A DNA stretch of 64,000 bases, taken from the NCBI GenBank assembly GCA_020081605.1, contig JAHREC010000049.1, forward strand, positions 3,658,001-3,722,000, read 5' to 3'. The notes under the pieces are model-generated. The model had not been told where the DNA came from, did not search any database, and saw only the letters and a program-made list of their open reading frames with translations. Shown in pieces: positions 23,167 through 34,026 of the stretch (position 1 is its first letter; each line of letters opens with the position of its first letter). A program made the position numbers and the translations under genes. This DNA comes from Albifimbria verrucaria. Its lineage: Eukaryota > Ascomycota > Sordariomycetes > Hypocreales > Stachybotryaceae.

Positions 23167-24881
23167 TTAGCTTATGATGCAATGGACGTAGAATAATAGG
23201 ATTTGAGCTCTTTGAAGAGATTATGACGGACTTTAAATTGAATATAAAAGCGAGGATGGTGGAATAGAAATAGTAGAAGACTGTGTAAGGGGAATAGAGA
23301 ACTTCCTGGTACAGGACGGTTTAGACAGCGACAGGACCGGCAGTTGAGCCTCATAGGAGCGGTGCATCGGCAGCTGATCATCATTCTTGTTTTTGAAGTT
23401 GAACATTCGAATGATACGCTCCCGTCAGGGTCACATTCTTGCACATGCTATGCATTGCCAGGTATACGACCAGAAACAAGGCTTTGCATGTCCAAAATGC
23501 TGGCTTGGTCGGAGACGGCCCGATCCCAACGACACCACCCTCACCAGCCGGTGCCAGAAGGCCCTAGCCAGCCACAAAATGATAAAGTGACTGAATTGGG
23601 CAATATGAGGCTCACGCACGCATTCATGCTGCAAGTTATTCAGCCGCAAGAGGAGAGTCATGGTTAATAACCAGGGAAAGGTGGACTACTCACCAAACTT
23701 GGCTACCCAACACCGAGGAGCTCTATTGCTGCAGTGAGCGTTAAACCTGGCAAGGTGATGCTTTTACCAAGTATTGGAAGACAGAATTACTGAGAAAGTA
23801 TTACTTTTTGGTGTGTTGCTCTCCCACACCAATGGCGTGTGGGATGGGTCAGCATCCCGTGCTCTTCCTGAGGATGCAGCTGTGGAACTGCGGTAAATGG
23901 TGTGCAGTGGTCCTAGGCCAAAACTCAATGAAACATAAGGCAGATTAAGGAAATGCAAAACTGAATTGACATCTTTGACTTGTCCAAGTCGGTCCAGCGT
24001 GCAAATTTATTCATTGAATTGTGGCTCTGGCCAGGGTCGTCTTCCTCGTTCTCATCACCGTCCTGCGGAACGCGACCGCTGACTTCACAGTGTTAATTCA
24101 AAAGAAACAGTAGTATTAAGTAAAGTGAAAAAATGAGTTAAGAATTTAGAGTAATGAAACATAAGTAGAAAAGATGTTTGGGGTAGCCTCTACGTCATCT
24201 TTCTCTTGAGAGGATAATCAGGTTCAGACTTAATTATTTTATGAATGATTAATTAGGGATTTTATCATGTTAAGCTATTAACTAGAAATTAATATTTTTA
24301 ATAACATATTTTGAGTATTCTAATACATCATCCGCTTCAAGTCCTGACAATCGTGATATCGAGCGTAGCGAGGCCGGCTCGATGCAATCGTCGCCGGAGG
24401 CATACTCTAGGGTCCACTGGGCTTCCGCTTTGCTTACCCCTAGAGAATGGGCTCAAGTTCCCATAAGGACTAGTGTATGGTGATTCACATATCTACTACA
24501 TAATCTCGAACCTGAAGAATGCATAATAAACTTTTCTCGTTTCTTTTTTTTAATTTTTTAATTTTAATTTTATTTATTATCTTTTTATAGCCGTGGGTAC
24601 AGCACAAATTGGGCTCAAGTTGGTTGCAGATGCGAGACGAGTCATAGTTCCGAAGGAAAACAAGGATCTTGGCAACGTCAAGGTCTAGGTGGACTTGGTT
24701 CAAAGCGTGCAAGGGCTTGTATGTCCTGCCTAGACTATGTACAAGATTCATTCGGTGAAGCACTAGTGTAATACATGCAGACGTTGAGCTCATTATTATT
24801 ACTGTTTAGCAAATACACGCGGCCACCCAATCATACAGCGTACGGGCTCCCCAGCGTGCCGGGCCAGCTAACTCATCATTC
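23167..24881. other. Intergenic, AT-rich, with a dispersed repeat
   Basis: No gene is supported. A TATA-like word (TTTATATTC on the minus strand, plus-strand 23240-23248) lies about 75 bp upstream of the deaminase-like ATG. 24100-24320 is strongly AT-rich (TTAATATTTTTAATAACATATTTTG). The dispersed element at 24335-24473 follows, then an AT-rich run at 24540-24590. Confidence 0.45.
24335..24473 (+). repeat. Dispersed repeat, copy A (inverted partner at 32.7 kb)
   Basis: The first 72 bp match the reverse complement of 32809-32880 at about 69 of 72 positions. The remainder matches after a ~14-bp gap, at lower identity. It contains a perfect 7-bp inverted repeat, ATCGAGC (24358-24364) and GCTCGAT (24377-24383). 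It is flanked by AT-rich DNA, as expected for a transposon remnant. No transposase is seen. Confidence 0.75.
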
Positions 24882-26111
24882 CTAGACATTTTTGTGGAGA
24901 AAGTCTAGAATGGTATTGTAGGTAAAGGGATATGTATAAGCAAAATTCAAGCCGTGGCCGGTCTCGGGAACAATGGTGGAGTTAAAGATGGAAGCCTCCT
25001 TAAAATAGTCTGCTGACGCAGCAATCAGGTCGGGAGCCGAGTTGTTGATGCTCGACGTGCCATAGCAATTACCTCCGCAAAAAGGGTGTCTCGTTCTGTG
25101 GAGCGTTAGCAGTGTATTTTATGGGTTGTGAAAAGGTCGAACCTACCGCCAGTGATGATGAGCACAGGCCCCTTGAAGCAGCTGGGTTGAGATGTACCAG
25201 CTCCGAGCGTCAATATTTCTCCGGGTGTGGCTGGCTGGCCAGTTTCTGCAGCGGCGTCTAGAATCTTTGGATCAAACGTGCCCTCGGCGAAGAAGTTGAT
25301 GTGCACGCCAATCGTCGACTTCGGCGCCACGTAACCCGCCGGATATTTGGACGCCAGCGTTGGGTTCTCGGTTACCGGGGCAAAGTTGCCGCCTAGCGCA
25401 AACTGGCTCACGTAGGCGGCAACCTGGCTGAACCCGGTGAGGACGATACCGGAGCTGATGCCGGGGTGGTTGTTGACGAGATTGTAGGTGATGATGGAAC
25501 CAAAGGAGTGGCCAACGTGGATAATGTCGGCGTAATCCGCGGTGATGCCCTTGACTTGACCAGTAGCGACGAGATGTGTCAACTGCTTGAGGGCGGCGAT
25601 TTCTAGAAATACTTGAATTTCTGACACGGGGTCGCCGTGAGAGGAGCTGCCAATGCCCAGACGGTCCCAGGAAAATGTCGAGTATCCAGATTGGTCAACG
25701 GCCTGGGCAACGTAACTATAGTTGTAGTTGTTGTAGGGGTAGTCCCAGTAGGACCTGTCGAAGCCTATACCGTGTGTGAGGATCTGTAAGGCCTTTCCAG
25801 GGCCGTTGTCCGGCTCGCAGTAGGTTGTCGCGAGCTCGTAGTTCCCTTGGACGGTTTTGTACTGAGAGGTCAGCGCGTTTTGGTCAAAAGAAATGAGCTT
25901 TGCTTACACCACGCGTCACGTCCTCGGTGTAGTTGAATCCCTGGCGGGCAAAGTTGAGGAAAAAGTTGGTCACATCAATCTCCGTCAGAGGCGCGTGGAT
26001 GCCAAAGACGGCGTTGATGGCCGAGATTGAGACAGGGACGGTGATGTTCTGGCACCGGCGAGCCGCGGCGACGGCAACCAGGGCCAGCAAGACGGCGGGT
26101 GACCTCCACAT
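24882..26111 (-). CDS. Secreted alpha/beta hydrolase (lipase/esterase-like)
   Basis: About 380 aa with a signal peptide (MWRSPAVLLALVAVAAARR) from ATG 26111. Introns lie at ~25907-25862 (GTAAGC...CTCAG) and ~25146-25100. The hydrolase core reads LTHGIGFDRSYWD (oxyanion-loop region), FSWDRLGIG and the nucleophile elbow HVGHSFGSIITYNL (Ser in G-H-S-F-G). The catalytic Asp is probably in GERDTLF and the His in PETGHGLNF. Cys pairs (CQN, CEP, CFKG, CGGNC) fit secretion. One T is missing in a T-run near 25080, which truncates the last ~70 residues in the raw frame. Substrate specificity cannot be read. Neighbours give no pathway. Confidence 0.82.
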
Positions 26112-27392
26112 TAGGTCAACAGTGTTCAAAGGGTAAAATATATGGCGAGGCTGGTAGCGATGTTGGAAATGGGGATTGCTGGTGGAGCAGACGGGGTGTG
26201 GAACAGCGGCGGTAGTTATACCAGTCGTCGCATCCGCCGATCCTCACTTTCTGCGTCAAGGCCTTGCCATGGAGATGGCGCTTCTCGGCAGGGACGAGGA
26301 GGAGGATTCTTCATATAAAGTTGGGCCTAGGAGCGGACGTGTCCCGATCCGTTTCCATGATGAGATGAGGCGACATGCATGGCAGACGGGACGGGGCGTG
26401 TTCCTCTAAGCCGACGCCTCTTGCATGGATATTTGAAAGCACTTCAATGACCTGTCGGTCAACGGCAGCGCAGAGCAGCGGTGGGCCAGCATGCGGAGCT
26501 TGGGAATAGCCTCGATGCCTACAGGACCGGTCGGCTGGTGTGTCGGCCGGTGCAGGGTTTAGCGGGCGCACGGCGCAGAGAGGGCATGAGGGACGGGAAT
26601 TACTGATGCGTGTCTCAGGTGCACGGGTCTGCTATGGATTAGAAGAAGCATGTGTTGTCTCTCAGGGACGTGGACGTCATGGTGGTGAGACTAGGGGCTG
26701 GGGCCAAAGAAGCAATGCCGGGCGGCGACGGCGTCTAGTGGCCGGAAGCTTTACGCTACCGCATGCTTGCCGAGATGGAGAGATTGGATTCCGGCTGTCC
26801 GGGGCCAGCGGGAGCTTAATGATTTGAATTGACGGGAATTAACATGATTTGAGTTGTCTGGAATGGACTCGGACCCAGCTGCACGGAGAGATGATTGCAT
26901 TGCATCGCCCTGCCCTGCCCTGACTGACGCGAGCGCACTGAGACGGCCCAGTGAGACATATTGTCATGTAAGACAAGACAGCCCATGCGGCAAAGCTGGC
27001 GGCAGTGGCTGCAACGGCTTTCTTTTACACTTGTGATGCCAGTGAGCTTACACGAACATGAGAGAATGGCAGTCTTTGGAGTGGGAATGGGGGCTTGGCA
27101 ATGAGCTTTTGCTATCTGACCAACCAGCTCGCCGACCATCTGGACCCTTGCTTCTGTCTTTCTTTCTATTTCTCTCTCTAGGAACTGGCCCTGCTGGTCA
27201 TAGCTCCTAGCTTGCTTGGCCCATCTGATCTGCACCCTGTCCATCCACCCCGCATTGTCGTCCTCCGGATAATATCAGGTAGCGCAGGGGATGGAGGCAA
27301 CGACATTTAGTCATCGTCGACGTCAGCCACCAGCAACGCTCTGTTTCACACACTTCACCGAGTGCTAGACTGTGATGTGACGACTCCATACG
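26112..27392. other. Intergenic, divergent promoters
   Basis: Lies between the divergent hydrolase and MBL-fold genes. Open frames up to ~140 aa exist on both strands, but none shows motifs or splice structure. No repeats are noticed. Confidence 0.4.
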
Positions 27393-28427
27393 ATGGCCGT
27401 TGCTAGTGAGTCCGCGACGCGGTCCAGCCATGTCTCCAACGTCAAGCAGTGGTCGCAGCTGCTGCACTCGCACCACCGTCCGCTGCTCACACACGTCAAC
27501 GGCGACACTACCTGGCTGCTCCAACTGCCATATCCTGCCTCGATAAAGCCACCGCGGGGCGGACGCACTTCAATCTTCTTCTGGACCCCTGGCTGCAGGG
27601 TCCGCAGAGCGACGTTGCCTGGTGGTTCAGTACTCAGTGGCATGTTGTCGCGCCGAGCGTCGCCACCATCGCCGACCTCAATGACGCACTGAGGGAGGCA
27701 GAGACTCGCGGTCTGGGATCAGGCGTGGCGCATCACGAGGGCTCGTATATCGACGCCGTCGTCATTTCGCACGAGTTCACCGATCACTGTCACCGCGCGA
27801 CGCTAGAGGAGCTGCCTCACGACACGCCCGTGTTTGCGACGGACGTGGCCGCCGAGCTAATCCGTAGCTGGGGCCATTTTGCAAAGGTCATGACGATCCC
27901 GGCGCTGCCGGCGGAGTACCGTGGACCCGGCTGCCCATCGGTCCGCTTCCGGAGTGGGTCGGCATCGGTACGGTGACAACGGAAGGAGACGCGCTGTACT
28001 ACCACTCGGCGGTGCTCCTCGCATTTGACATAAACCACCGGCCCGGTGGCTCCTCAACAGCCGAGGCGGTCATCTACACGCCACACGGCATCAAGAGCCA
28101 GGACCTCGTGGGCGTACAGTCGTGCGGCGTCCAACCACTGGCCCTGCTGCACGGCCTGCACGATGTGCGCATCTGGATGACCAAGCAGCTGAACCTAGGC
28201 GCGCTCAACGGCATCCGGGCGGTGGGAACGAGCGGCGCAAAGTACTGGATCGCGACGCACGACGAGGTCAAGACGGGTGGGGATTCATCGCGCCGCTGCT
28301 GCAGCGGACGCAGTACACGTTGAAGGAGGCCGTGGCACACGAACACGAGCGGCTGCAGGAGGTGGGCAAGGCACCGGAATATGAGTTCCTGGAGCTAGGG
28401 TCTGGAGATGTGGTTGTGCTTGAGTAA
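27393..28427 (+). CDS. Metallo-beta-lactamase-fold hydrolase
   Basis: About 345 aa, apparently intronless. The N-terminus (GDTTWLLQLPYPAS) leads to LLLDPWLQGPQSDVAWWF, then YIDAVVISHEFTDHCHRATLEEL. This is a variant of the MBL H-x-H-x-D-H motif (H-E-F-T-D-H-C-H), with the conserved Asp and His. GDALYYHSAVLLAF and AVIYTPHGI fit the second half of the fold. Frame breaks at single missing bases lie near 27556 (G-run), 27928 (C-run) and 28280 (G-run); joined frames give continuous family-like sequence. The first His of the canonical motif is followed by Glu-Phe, not x-His, so one metal site may differ. Substrate unknown. It converges on the flavoprotein gene, 69 bp apart. Confidence 0.75.
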
Positions 28428-28496
28428 ATACTGTATGATTCTATACTAAATAAATTTTCTGTCTCTCTATATTATTTTTCTTCTTGCAACTTGGGT

Positions 28497-29506
28497 TTAT
28501 TGTAAATCCTTTGGTGGCTCATTGAGCAGCTCAGATGTCAGCTGCGACGCCATGCCAGCACCCGCAAACCCACCCGTCATGGTCGCCATCAAAACGTTTC
28601 TCTTGACCGTCGAGTTGTCGCCACCTGCAAAACATCCCTTGACACTCGTCTCAAAGAACGGCTCCGACGTGGCAATCTCTCCGCCGGGGCCCATCTCCAG
28701 ACCCAGCTGCGCGGCAAACGGCGTCGTCTGCTCAACGTCCGGGTGGCTCACGACGAAGCCCTCTGTGCGGGTGGTGCCGTCCTCCAAGGTGATCTCGACA
28801 GCGGGGCCGTTTCCTTGCAGGGCGAACTTTGCGATTTTGCGGTCCTCGAAGCGGATCCGCGGGCTTTGGAGGGCGGCCTTGGCGGACTCGGCGAGCTCAG
28901 CGTTGTTGTTGGTGTAGATGGTTACGGTCTTTGCGAGGCGGGCTGCCATGAGGGTGATGTGGCTGATCATTTGGGGGTTGTTGACGAGACCGGCGGCTAA
29001 GGCCCCACAGAGTCGGAGCCGCGCTCCTCGTATCCGTGGCAGAAGAGACAGTGGAAACTGACATGTTAGCATGTCTTGACGATGGGTGATCGAACGGTGA
29101 CTTACATGCCATGCCCCCAGCAGTCGGCGTATCCAGGGGTTTCCTTTTCAATCATGTCTCGCACACCAGTAGCGAGGCCGAGTTTTCTGCCGCGATACAT
29201 GACGCCATTAAAGTCCTCAGCCTCGAAAAAGCCATCGTCCGCCTTGCGCACAGCCTTGATCTTGGTGTCTTTGAATTCTATGTGGGGGTAGTGTTTCAGC
29301 AAGTCGCCGCGGGTCCGCGAGCGAAAGTCTGCCGGCCTGACATAATCCAGCCCGGGCACGGCGTGGATAAAGTCTGTAGGGTCATTTCGGTAGACGCCCG
29401 AGTCGACGACGAGGGTTGACAAGGACAGACGGGCAAGGGAGCAGGCCATTCCGAGGCCAGCGGGACCGCTACCGATGATGACGGCGTCGTAGAGCTTTGC
29501 AGCCAT
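28497..29506 (-). CDS. Thioredoxin-reductase-like FAD oxidoreductase
   Basis: About 320 aa with one intron (GTAAGT...GTCAG near 29104-29056). FAD-binding Rossmann: YDAVIIGSGPAGLGMACSLA at the N-terminus. A redox pair C-x-x-C is present in FHCLFCHGYE. The C-terminal FAD motif is GCFAGGDNS. This layout is that of fungal TrxR-like proteins (the GliT group), which may be disulphide reductases, dithiol oxidases or have other roles. One G is missing near 29002 in the second exon (before ALAAGLVNN). The NAD(P) site is degenerate by eye. No thioredoxin or dithiolopyrrole cluster surrounds it, so a specific metabolite cannot be assigned. Confidence 0.85.
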
Positions 29507-29844
29507 GGTTAAGGGAGGTGGTCAAAAGATTTAGTAGTGAAGAAATGTTGGAGAAATGTAATTCTATGATGGTAGATATCGTATCGATGTAGAGCCTGAG
29601 GTGCGATTGATCGATACTATCCTCACGGCCGACGAGCGTCTTTATACACCGTAGGCCGGAGACTTCCCTCGGCCCCACCCGGAGCTCGGAGACTTTTGCG
29701 GGCATCCGATTGGTCTACAAAGCGAGCCCAAAACCGCAAGGCCGCGCACAGCTCCGGTGACAAGAACCTGGATGGTCTGACGTGGTTGCGTCGTGGGCGA
29801 GTCGATTAATCAGGGGTTGAGTCAGCGTTTGCGTGTGAGTCGAC

Positions 29845-29925
29845 CAGCATGGGGTTATTGAAAAGCACGCCAACATGGGGTTGTTAAAAATTCATACCAA
29901 CATGGAGTTGTTGAAAATGCGCATG
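29845..29925. repeat. ~27-bp tandem repeat, three copies
   Basis: Units start at 29845, 29871 and 29898, each built as CAACATGGGGTTGTTGAAAA plus a variable ~7-bp end. It lies in the upstream region of the flavoprotein gene. Confidence 0.75.
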
Positions 29926-30137
29926 ACTAGTAGCAGCTATCAATCCTGCAGAATGGATTTGTGTATTCTGTAGATATTACAAGCAGGGACTCCTACACAG
30001 TGGCTACTACATCACACTCTGCCATCACCGATTAAACAATTGTAAGAAAAATAAGGCCGGCCATTTTAAATTCTATAAGAGTTTACCAAATAAAAAGAAA
30101 TCATAGAAAAAACCAATCGCCGTTGTTCAGTGTTCAC

Positions 30138-30200
30138 CATGTCCAATGTACAATGTCCAATTCCATGTCCAATTCCATGTCCATGTCCATGTACAGTGTT
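30138..30200. repeat. CATGTCCA/CAATTC short tandem array
   Basis: CCATGTCCA and TCCAATTC words alternate over ~60 bp. It is bracketed by near-identical CAGTGTTC words (30128-30135 and ~30194-30201). Confidence 0.65.
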
Positions 30201-30433
30201 CGCTAGAAAACGCCATGCTATGAGCCAGTCGTAGATCCATCCATACACACCCGGCCGCGCGATGCTCAAGCGTCAGACGCGAGCACCAGCGCCGGCCGGC
30301 TCGATCCTACACACCACCGCCACAAACACAGAGTCATACAAGGGTATATGAGGACCAGTCCGAGGGTCGCGAAACACAACCCCTTTCAGGTATCGAAATC
30401 CCGACGGGTCACGGGGATTCCTGAGCGGACCTG

Positions 30434-31393
30434 CTACGAGTCGTCACCCAGCATGATCCAGGCGTCTGTGGGCGGGTTGGCCGCAGTGTCGTAGACCTCC
30501 TGCTGGGAGGGCGTGTCGTCTAGCTCCGTCTCTGACAGGTAGTCGTAGTCGGACAAGTTGTCGTCCACGAGATCGGGAGGCTGAGAGGTGTCGACGTCGT
30601 ACGAGGGCGTTGAGGTGGCGATCTCGTAGATGACCCGGATGGGGACGTCGTCCTGATCACAACGCTCGGAAGCATCGGCGGGAAGTTCTGAAACTGGAGA
30701 CGAGAGGTACTGGGCGATGGAGTGGTCATTGCCCAGGTCCGCGAAAGAGAGGTTCAGGTGCAGCGGCTCGTTGCGCCTGGATTTGTTTCGCCGCGCCCGC
30801 TTGGCGGGGCGGATGGTGTAGAGTGCCTCATCGTGACGAATGCTGTTGAGGTTTAGGGCCTCGGCACGGTCCCGCTCGTCGTCGTCGTAGAGCAGGCCCA
30901 TGCGGTACAGGTCGGCAACTTGGGCATCCTCGTCGCCGTAGATGGCGGGAACGGCACGTCGCAGCCGGACGTTGCCTTTGGATGTGGAGGCGTCGCGAAA
31001 AGCATCCTCCCGCTCGAGGGTGGGACGCCTTACCAGACGGGCATGGTCGGAGGGAAGGGAACGTTGGACTTGGCCAGGGCCTCTCCATCGTCCTGGTCTA
31101 AGCGTCCGCGAGGACTCCTCCACGACCGTGATTGTGATACCTTGAGTTCTACCGGGAACAGCTCCTTGCGCAGGGCGCTCTCCAGCTGCTGTCGTGGGTT
31201 TGATCCATCCCCCGGCTTGAGCGAGCAGGGAGGAGCGTAGCTGATAGAGGTGGGCGTTGTTGTTCTCCTGGGCGAGGCGCTTAGCAGCAGCACGGACAAA
31301 GTGATTTACGGTGCGTCTCCTTGGCTTGCTGTTGCGGATGGGAAAATGTTTATAGTCGGCAGTGGAGCCTGCTATACTTGAAGATATGTCCAT
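30434..31393 (-). CDS. Hypothetical protein with acidic C-terminus
   Basis: A single open frame of about 319 aa from ATG 31393 (MDISSSIAGSTADY). The N-terminal third is basic and helix-rich (NHFVRAAAKRLAQENNNAH, then LRSSLLAQAGGWIKP). The centre carries a basic patch (PAKRARRNKSRR) that could be a nuclear localisation signal. The C-terminal 60 residues are acidic (DLVDDNLSDYDYLSETELDD). No family is recognised. Around 31030-31110 the alternate minus frame reads more naturally (LDQDDGEALAKSNVPFPP) than the open one, so two compensating one-base errors are possible. Codon use is like the neighbours. Confidence 0.55.
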   Translation of the reverse strand: MDISSSIAGSTADYKHFPIRNSKPRRRTVNHFVRAAAKRLAQENNNAHLYQLRSSLLAQAGGWIKPTTAAGERPAQGAVPGRTQGITITVVEESSRTLRPGRWRGPGQVQRSLPSDHARLVRRPTLEREDAFRDASTSKGNVRLRRAVPAIYGDEDAQVADLYRMGLLYDDDERDRAEALNLNSIRHDEALYTIRPAKRARRNKSRRNEPLHLNLSFADLGNDHSIAQYLSSPVSELPADASERCDQDDVPIRVIYEIATSTPSYDVDTSQPPDLVDDNLSDYDYLSETELDDTPSQQEVYDTAANPPTDAWIMLGDDS

Positions 31394-32329
31394 GATTACG
31401 ACGGTTCGTGTGACCTGTGAAGCCAAGGGCGTGGTGTAAGTGGGCTGAGTCTTGGAGTTGCGAACGGGCCGCGGTCAGCAGGCGCGAATTCGCAAGTGCG
31501 AAGATAATCAAGAGTCGCGCAGGGCGTGCGAGGAAGTGTGAGGAATTGAAGAGAAAGCAAGAGAGAAGAAACGAACATGACCTCTGGGCTATATGACTAT
31601 CAGAGTCCATGCTGTACGAGGCGGCGCTGATTGGCCGGATATGGAGTCATCTGAAGGGAGTGGCGGCGCATGACCGTGACTCACCAGTGCGTATTGCACC
31701 CTGAAGCCCCGAGAGAGGTAGGGGGTGCCCTACAGGAAAACGCCTAGAGCGTGCTGGAGACGACCAGTGGCGCAGCCTGGCCCCAGCCTGTCGGTCCCTC
31801 GACGTGCCGCATCGCAGACTGACTGACTCCAGCGTTAGACTCTGCCTTCCAACCTGCTGGAAACTCTGACGCTCCGGGCTTGTGACATGCCACTCCTTTT
31901 GCTCGACTCAACTAGTTCAGGCTGGGTCCGGAGTCTCGTGGCCACTAGCCAAGGGGTGAGACACTCGGGCGACACCCGGGTGCGGGTGACGGGCGCGCGT
32001 GGCTGCAACGCCGTAGATAGCCTCGATCGCGTTAAGTGGTCAGCCCAGGCGGTTTCAAGCTCCTCCGGTCCTAGACGAGAGAAGCCAGGAGGCAGCAATC
32101 GTGAGCTGAATCAGGTCGGGTCCGTCACGAGCGTTGAAGCGCCGGGGCCACAGCTCGACTGCCTGGAGCATCATTGTGTGCGAGGCTTGAGTTTCCGTCT
32201 TGGGATCTATCTTCGGGGTCTGCCAAGGAGCGCTGGGCTGACGTCGACTGGGCGATGGATGACAGACAATGACACTTTTGGTGTCATACAGGGATGGATG
32301 GGGATGGGTGGGAGCAGGGCCAACAGCTA

Positions 32330-32380
32330 GGCAAAGCATGGCAAAGCATGGCAAAGCACCAAAGCATGGCAAGGCACGGC
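32330..32380. repeat. GGCAAAGCAT short tandem array
   Basis: The ten-base word GGCAAAGCAT repeats three to four times with drift (GGCAAAGCAC, AAAGCATGGCAAGGC). Confidence 0.7.
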
Positions 32381-32726
32381 TGTAGGCATTAACCGATGTG
32401 CTTAGTCATGGCAGCTGTCATGTGAGGACCGGCGATGACGTTTCCATTATTAGATAAGCCCATGCGTTTCACTAGTTGCACCAAAGTTGCATCATTTTGG
32501 GGTTATCAAACATGGCAACGTGCAATAGATGTTGGTAGTGATTGTCCATTACAGTACTCTGTACTTGCTGTTGCGAGGATTGGTGGCCCAGTGTCTCAAA
32601 TCATGATCGCTCGATTGGCTTGGTTAGTGTTTGTTCCTCTGTCCACATGCCAACTGGAAACCTCCTGTGATTGGTCTAAACACCATTCCAGATAACGTAG
32701 CCGCCATTGTGAAGCCTCTTGACCAG

Positions 32727-32880
32727 GTAGTCATTACGGGAACGTGGGCCCTTCCCCAGAGATAAGCCAAGCGGAAAGCCGGGGGACTCTAGGGTATGTC
32801 AAAGGCAGCAATGCCTCCGGCGGCGATTGCATCGAGCCGGCCTCGCTACGCTCGATATCACGTTTGTCAGGACTTGAGGC
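32727..32880 (-). repeat. Dispersed repeat, copy B (inverted relative to 24.4 kb)
   Basis: Reverse complement of the element at 24335-24473, with a ~14-bp insertion. Both copies keep one reading frame open through the best-conserved 70 bp (peptide RDIERSEAGSMQS in both), which hints at a degraded coding element, but no protein family is recognised. Confidence 0.75.
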
Positions 32881-34026
32881 AGCCGTATTCAGGGCCTTGG
32901 ATAGGCCTAAATCTAACACCTAGGTATGCGGTGCATCTACCTAGCCCGTCCCGGTGTCGGCCTGTTACACAAGTTGGGGTCAGCTGGAGCAACCAAAATA
33001 GCAATTCTGACAAGGCAATAACCCGAAGAATGTCATTGTATGGCAAATAGTAGAGAAGAATACGGAAGTTTGTCCATTCTTGTGGAAGATAATTACTTGC
33101 TTGTAGATCCGTCGGGAGGAAAACTACAATGAGACTGGTCCGTCCAGGGATGAAAGGTGGCGACCAAAACAGACCAGATCACGACGTTAATTTACCACGT
33201 CTAATATAATCCTCCATGTAGTACTTAAAATGATACTTTTAAGTCACTTCTATATATTAACGTTAAAATCTGGTTTCTTGAAATTTAGTAATTTAACCAA
33301 CTCAAATTGACTAATTCACCATGTATACCATGTATACCCGATGCGTACGGTCGTGATGTAGTTGGTGATAACGTCTTTAGTTCAATCTACCCTAAACAAG
33401 ATCTGTCATTTATGAAAAAATAGCCCATGATAAGTAAACGAGCAAGACGATTGGCCTGTCAACTTGTTTCCTGCTGTCCTCTAGATTGAATCAACTGCAA
33501 AACGCTGATATTACATGTCAATGATGTAGTATCTACCTATCCAAAAACCAATGTAGCCAATCTTCCAAACCACCGACGACCCGGAATGTCGTGACAAAGC
33601 GAACCGATCGCACAACTCGACAACGGTGCTCATCCATCGTCAACAGGGGTTCAAGACCATCGGTTTCATCCAGCCTGCATCGTGCATTTCGGCACTGGCC
33701 AGATCCATAGCTGCAGCTTGAGAAGCGAATAAACGTTTGGCCCATGAGCAGCGCATGTATGTCGCCATCGACGGCATCAATTGCGACCCCTCCTCCAGCC
33801 AATAGAGGCGCCCGTCTGCGCACCGTAACAGCAACTCCAGCGAACGTCATGGCACTAGCAAGCCCATACATCATGACCTCCATCATGGCCTGCGCCCGGT
33901 CGTCCAATTGAGAAGGCGGGGATGGAGCAGCGTCATGGCAGGGATTTTGTGCGAGCGTGGTAATAAAGACTCGTCTCGACGGTCGCTCCAGCCCTTTGCT
34001 TCTGCTGCAGCTTGGTTGATTGAGCA

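Larger units (their letters stand above)
29507..30433. other. Intergenic with two short tandem arrays
   Basis: No supported gene. It holds a ~27-bp triple repeat at 29845-29925 and an ATGTCCA(ATTCC)-type array at 30138-30200. Confidence 0.5.
31394..34026. other. Intergenic, 2.6 kb, with dispersed repeat copy B
   Basis: No supported gene. Contents: a GGCAAAGCAT-type array at 32330-32380, the dispersed element at 32727-32880 and an AT-rich tract at 33190-33410. A 170-codon minus frame overlaps the transporter promoter (33533-34045) but shows no family motif. Confidence 0.45.

Noticed and set aside
24485..24793. 102-codon minus-strand open frame next to the dispersed repeat
   Set aside because: Its C-terminal part is a Lys/Ile run from an AT-rich tract (KIIIKIKKLKK-like). 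No family motif or splice structure; not called.
31887..32330. 147-codon plus-strand frame
   Set aside because: No hydrophobic or domain pattern; GC-rich chance frame in intergenic DNA.
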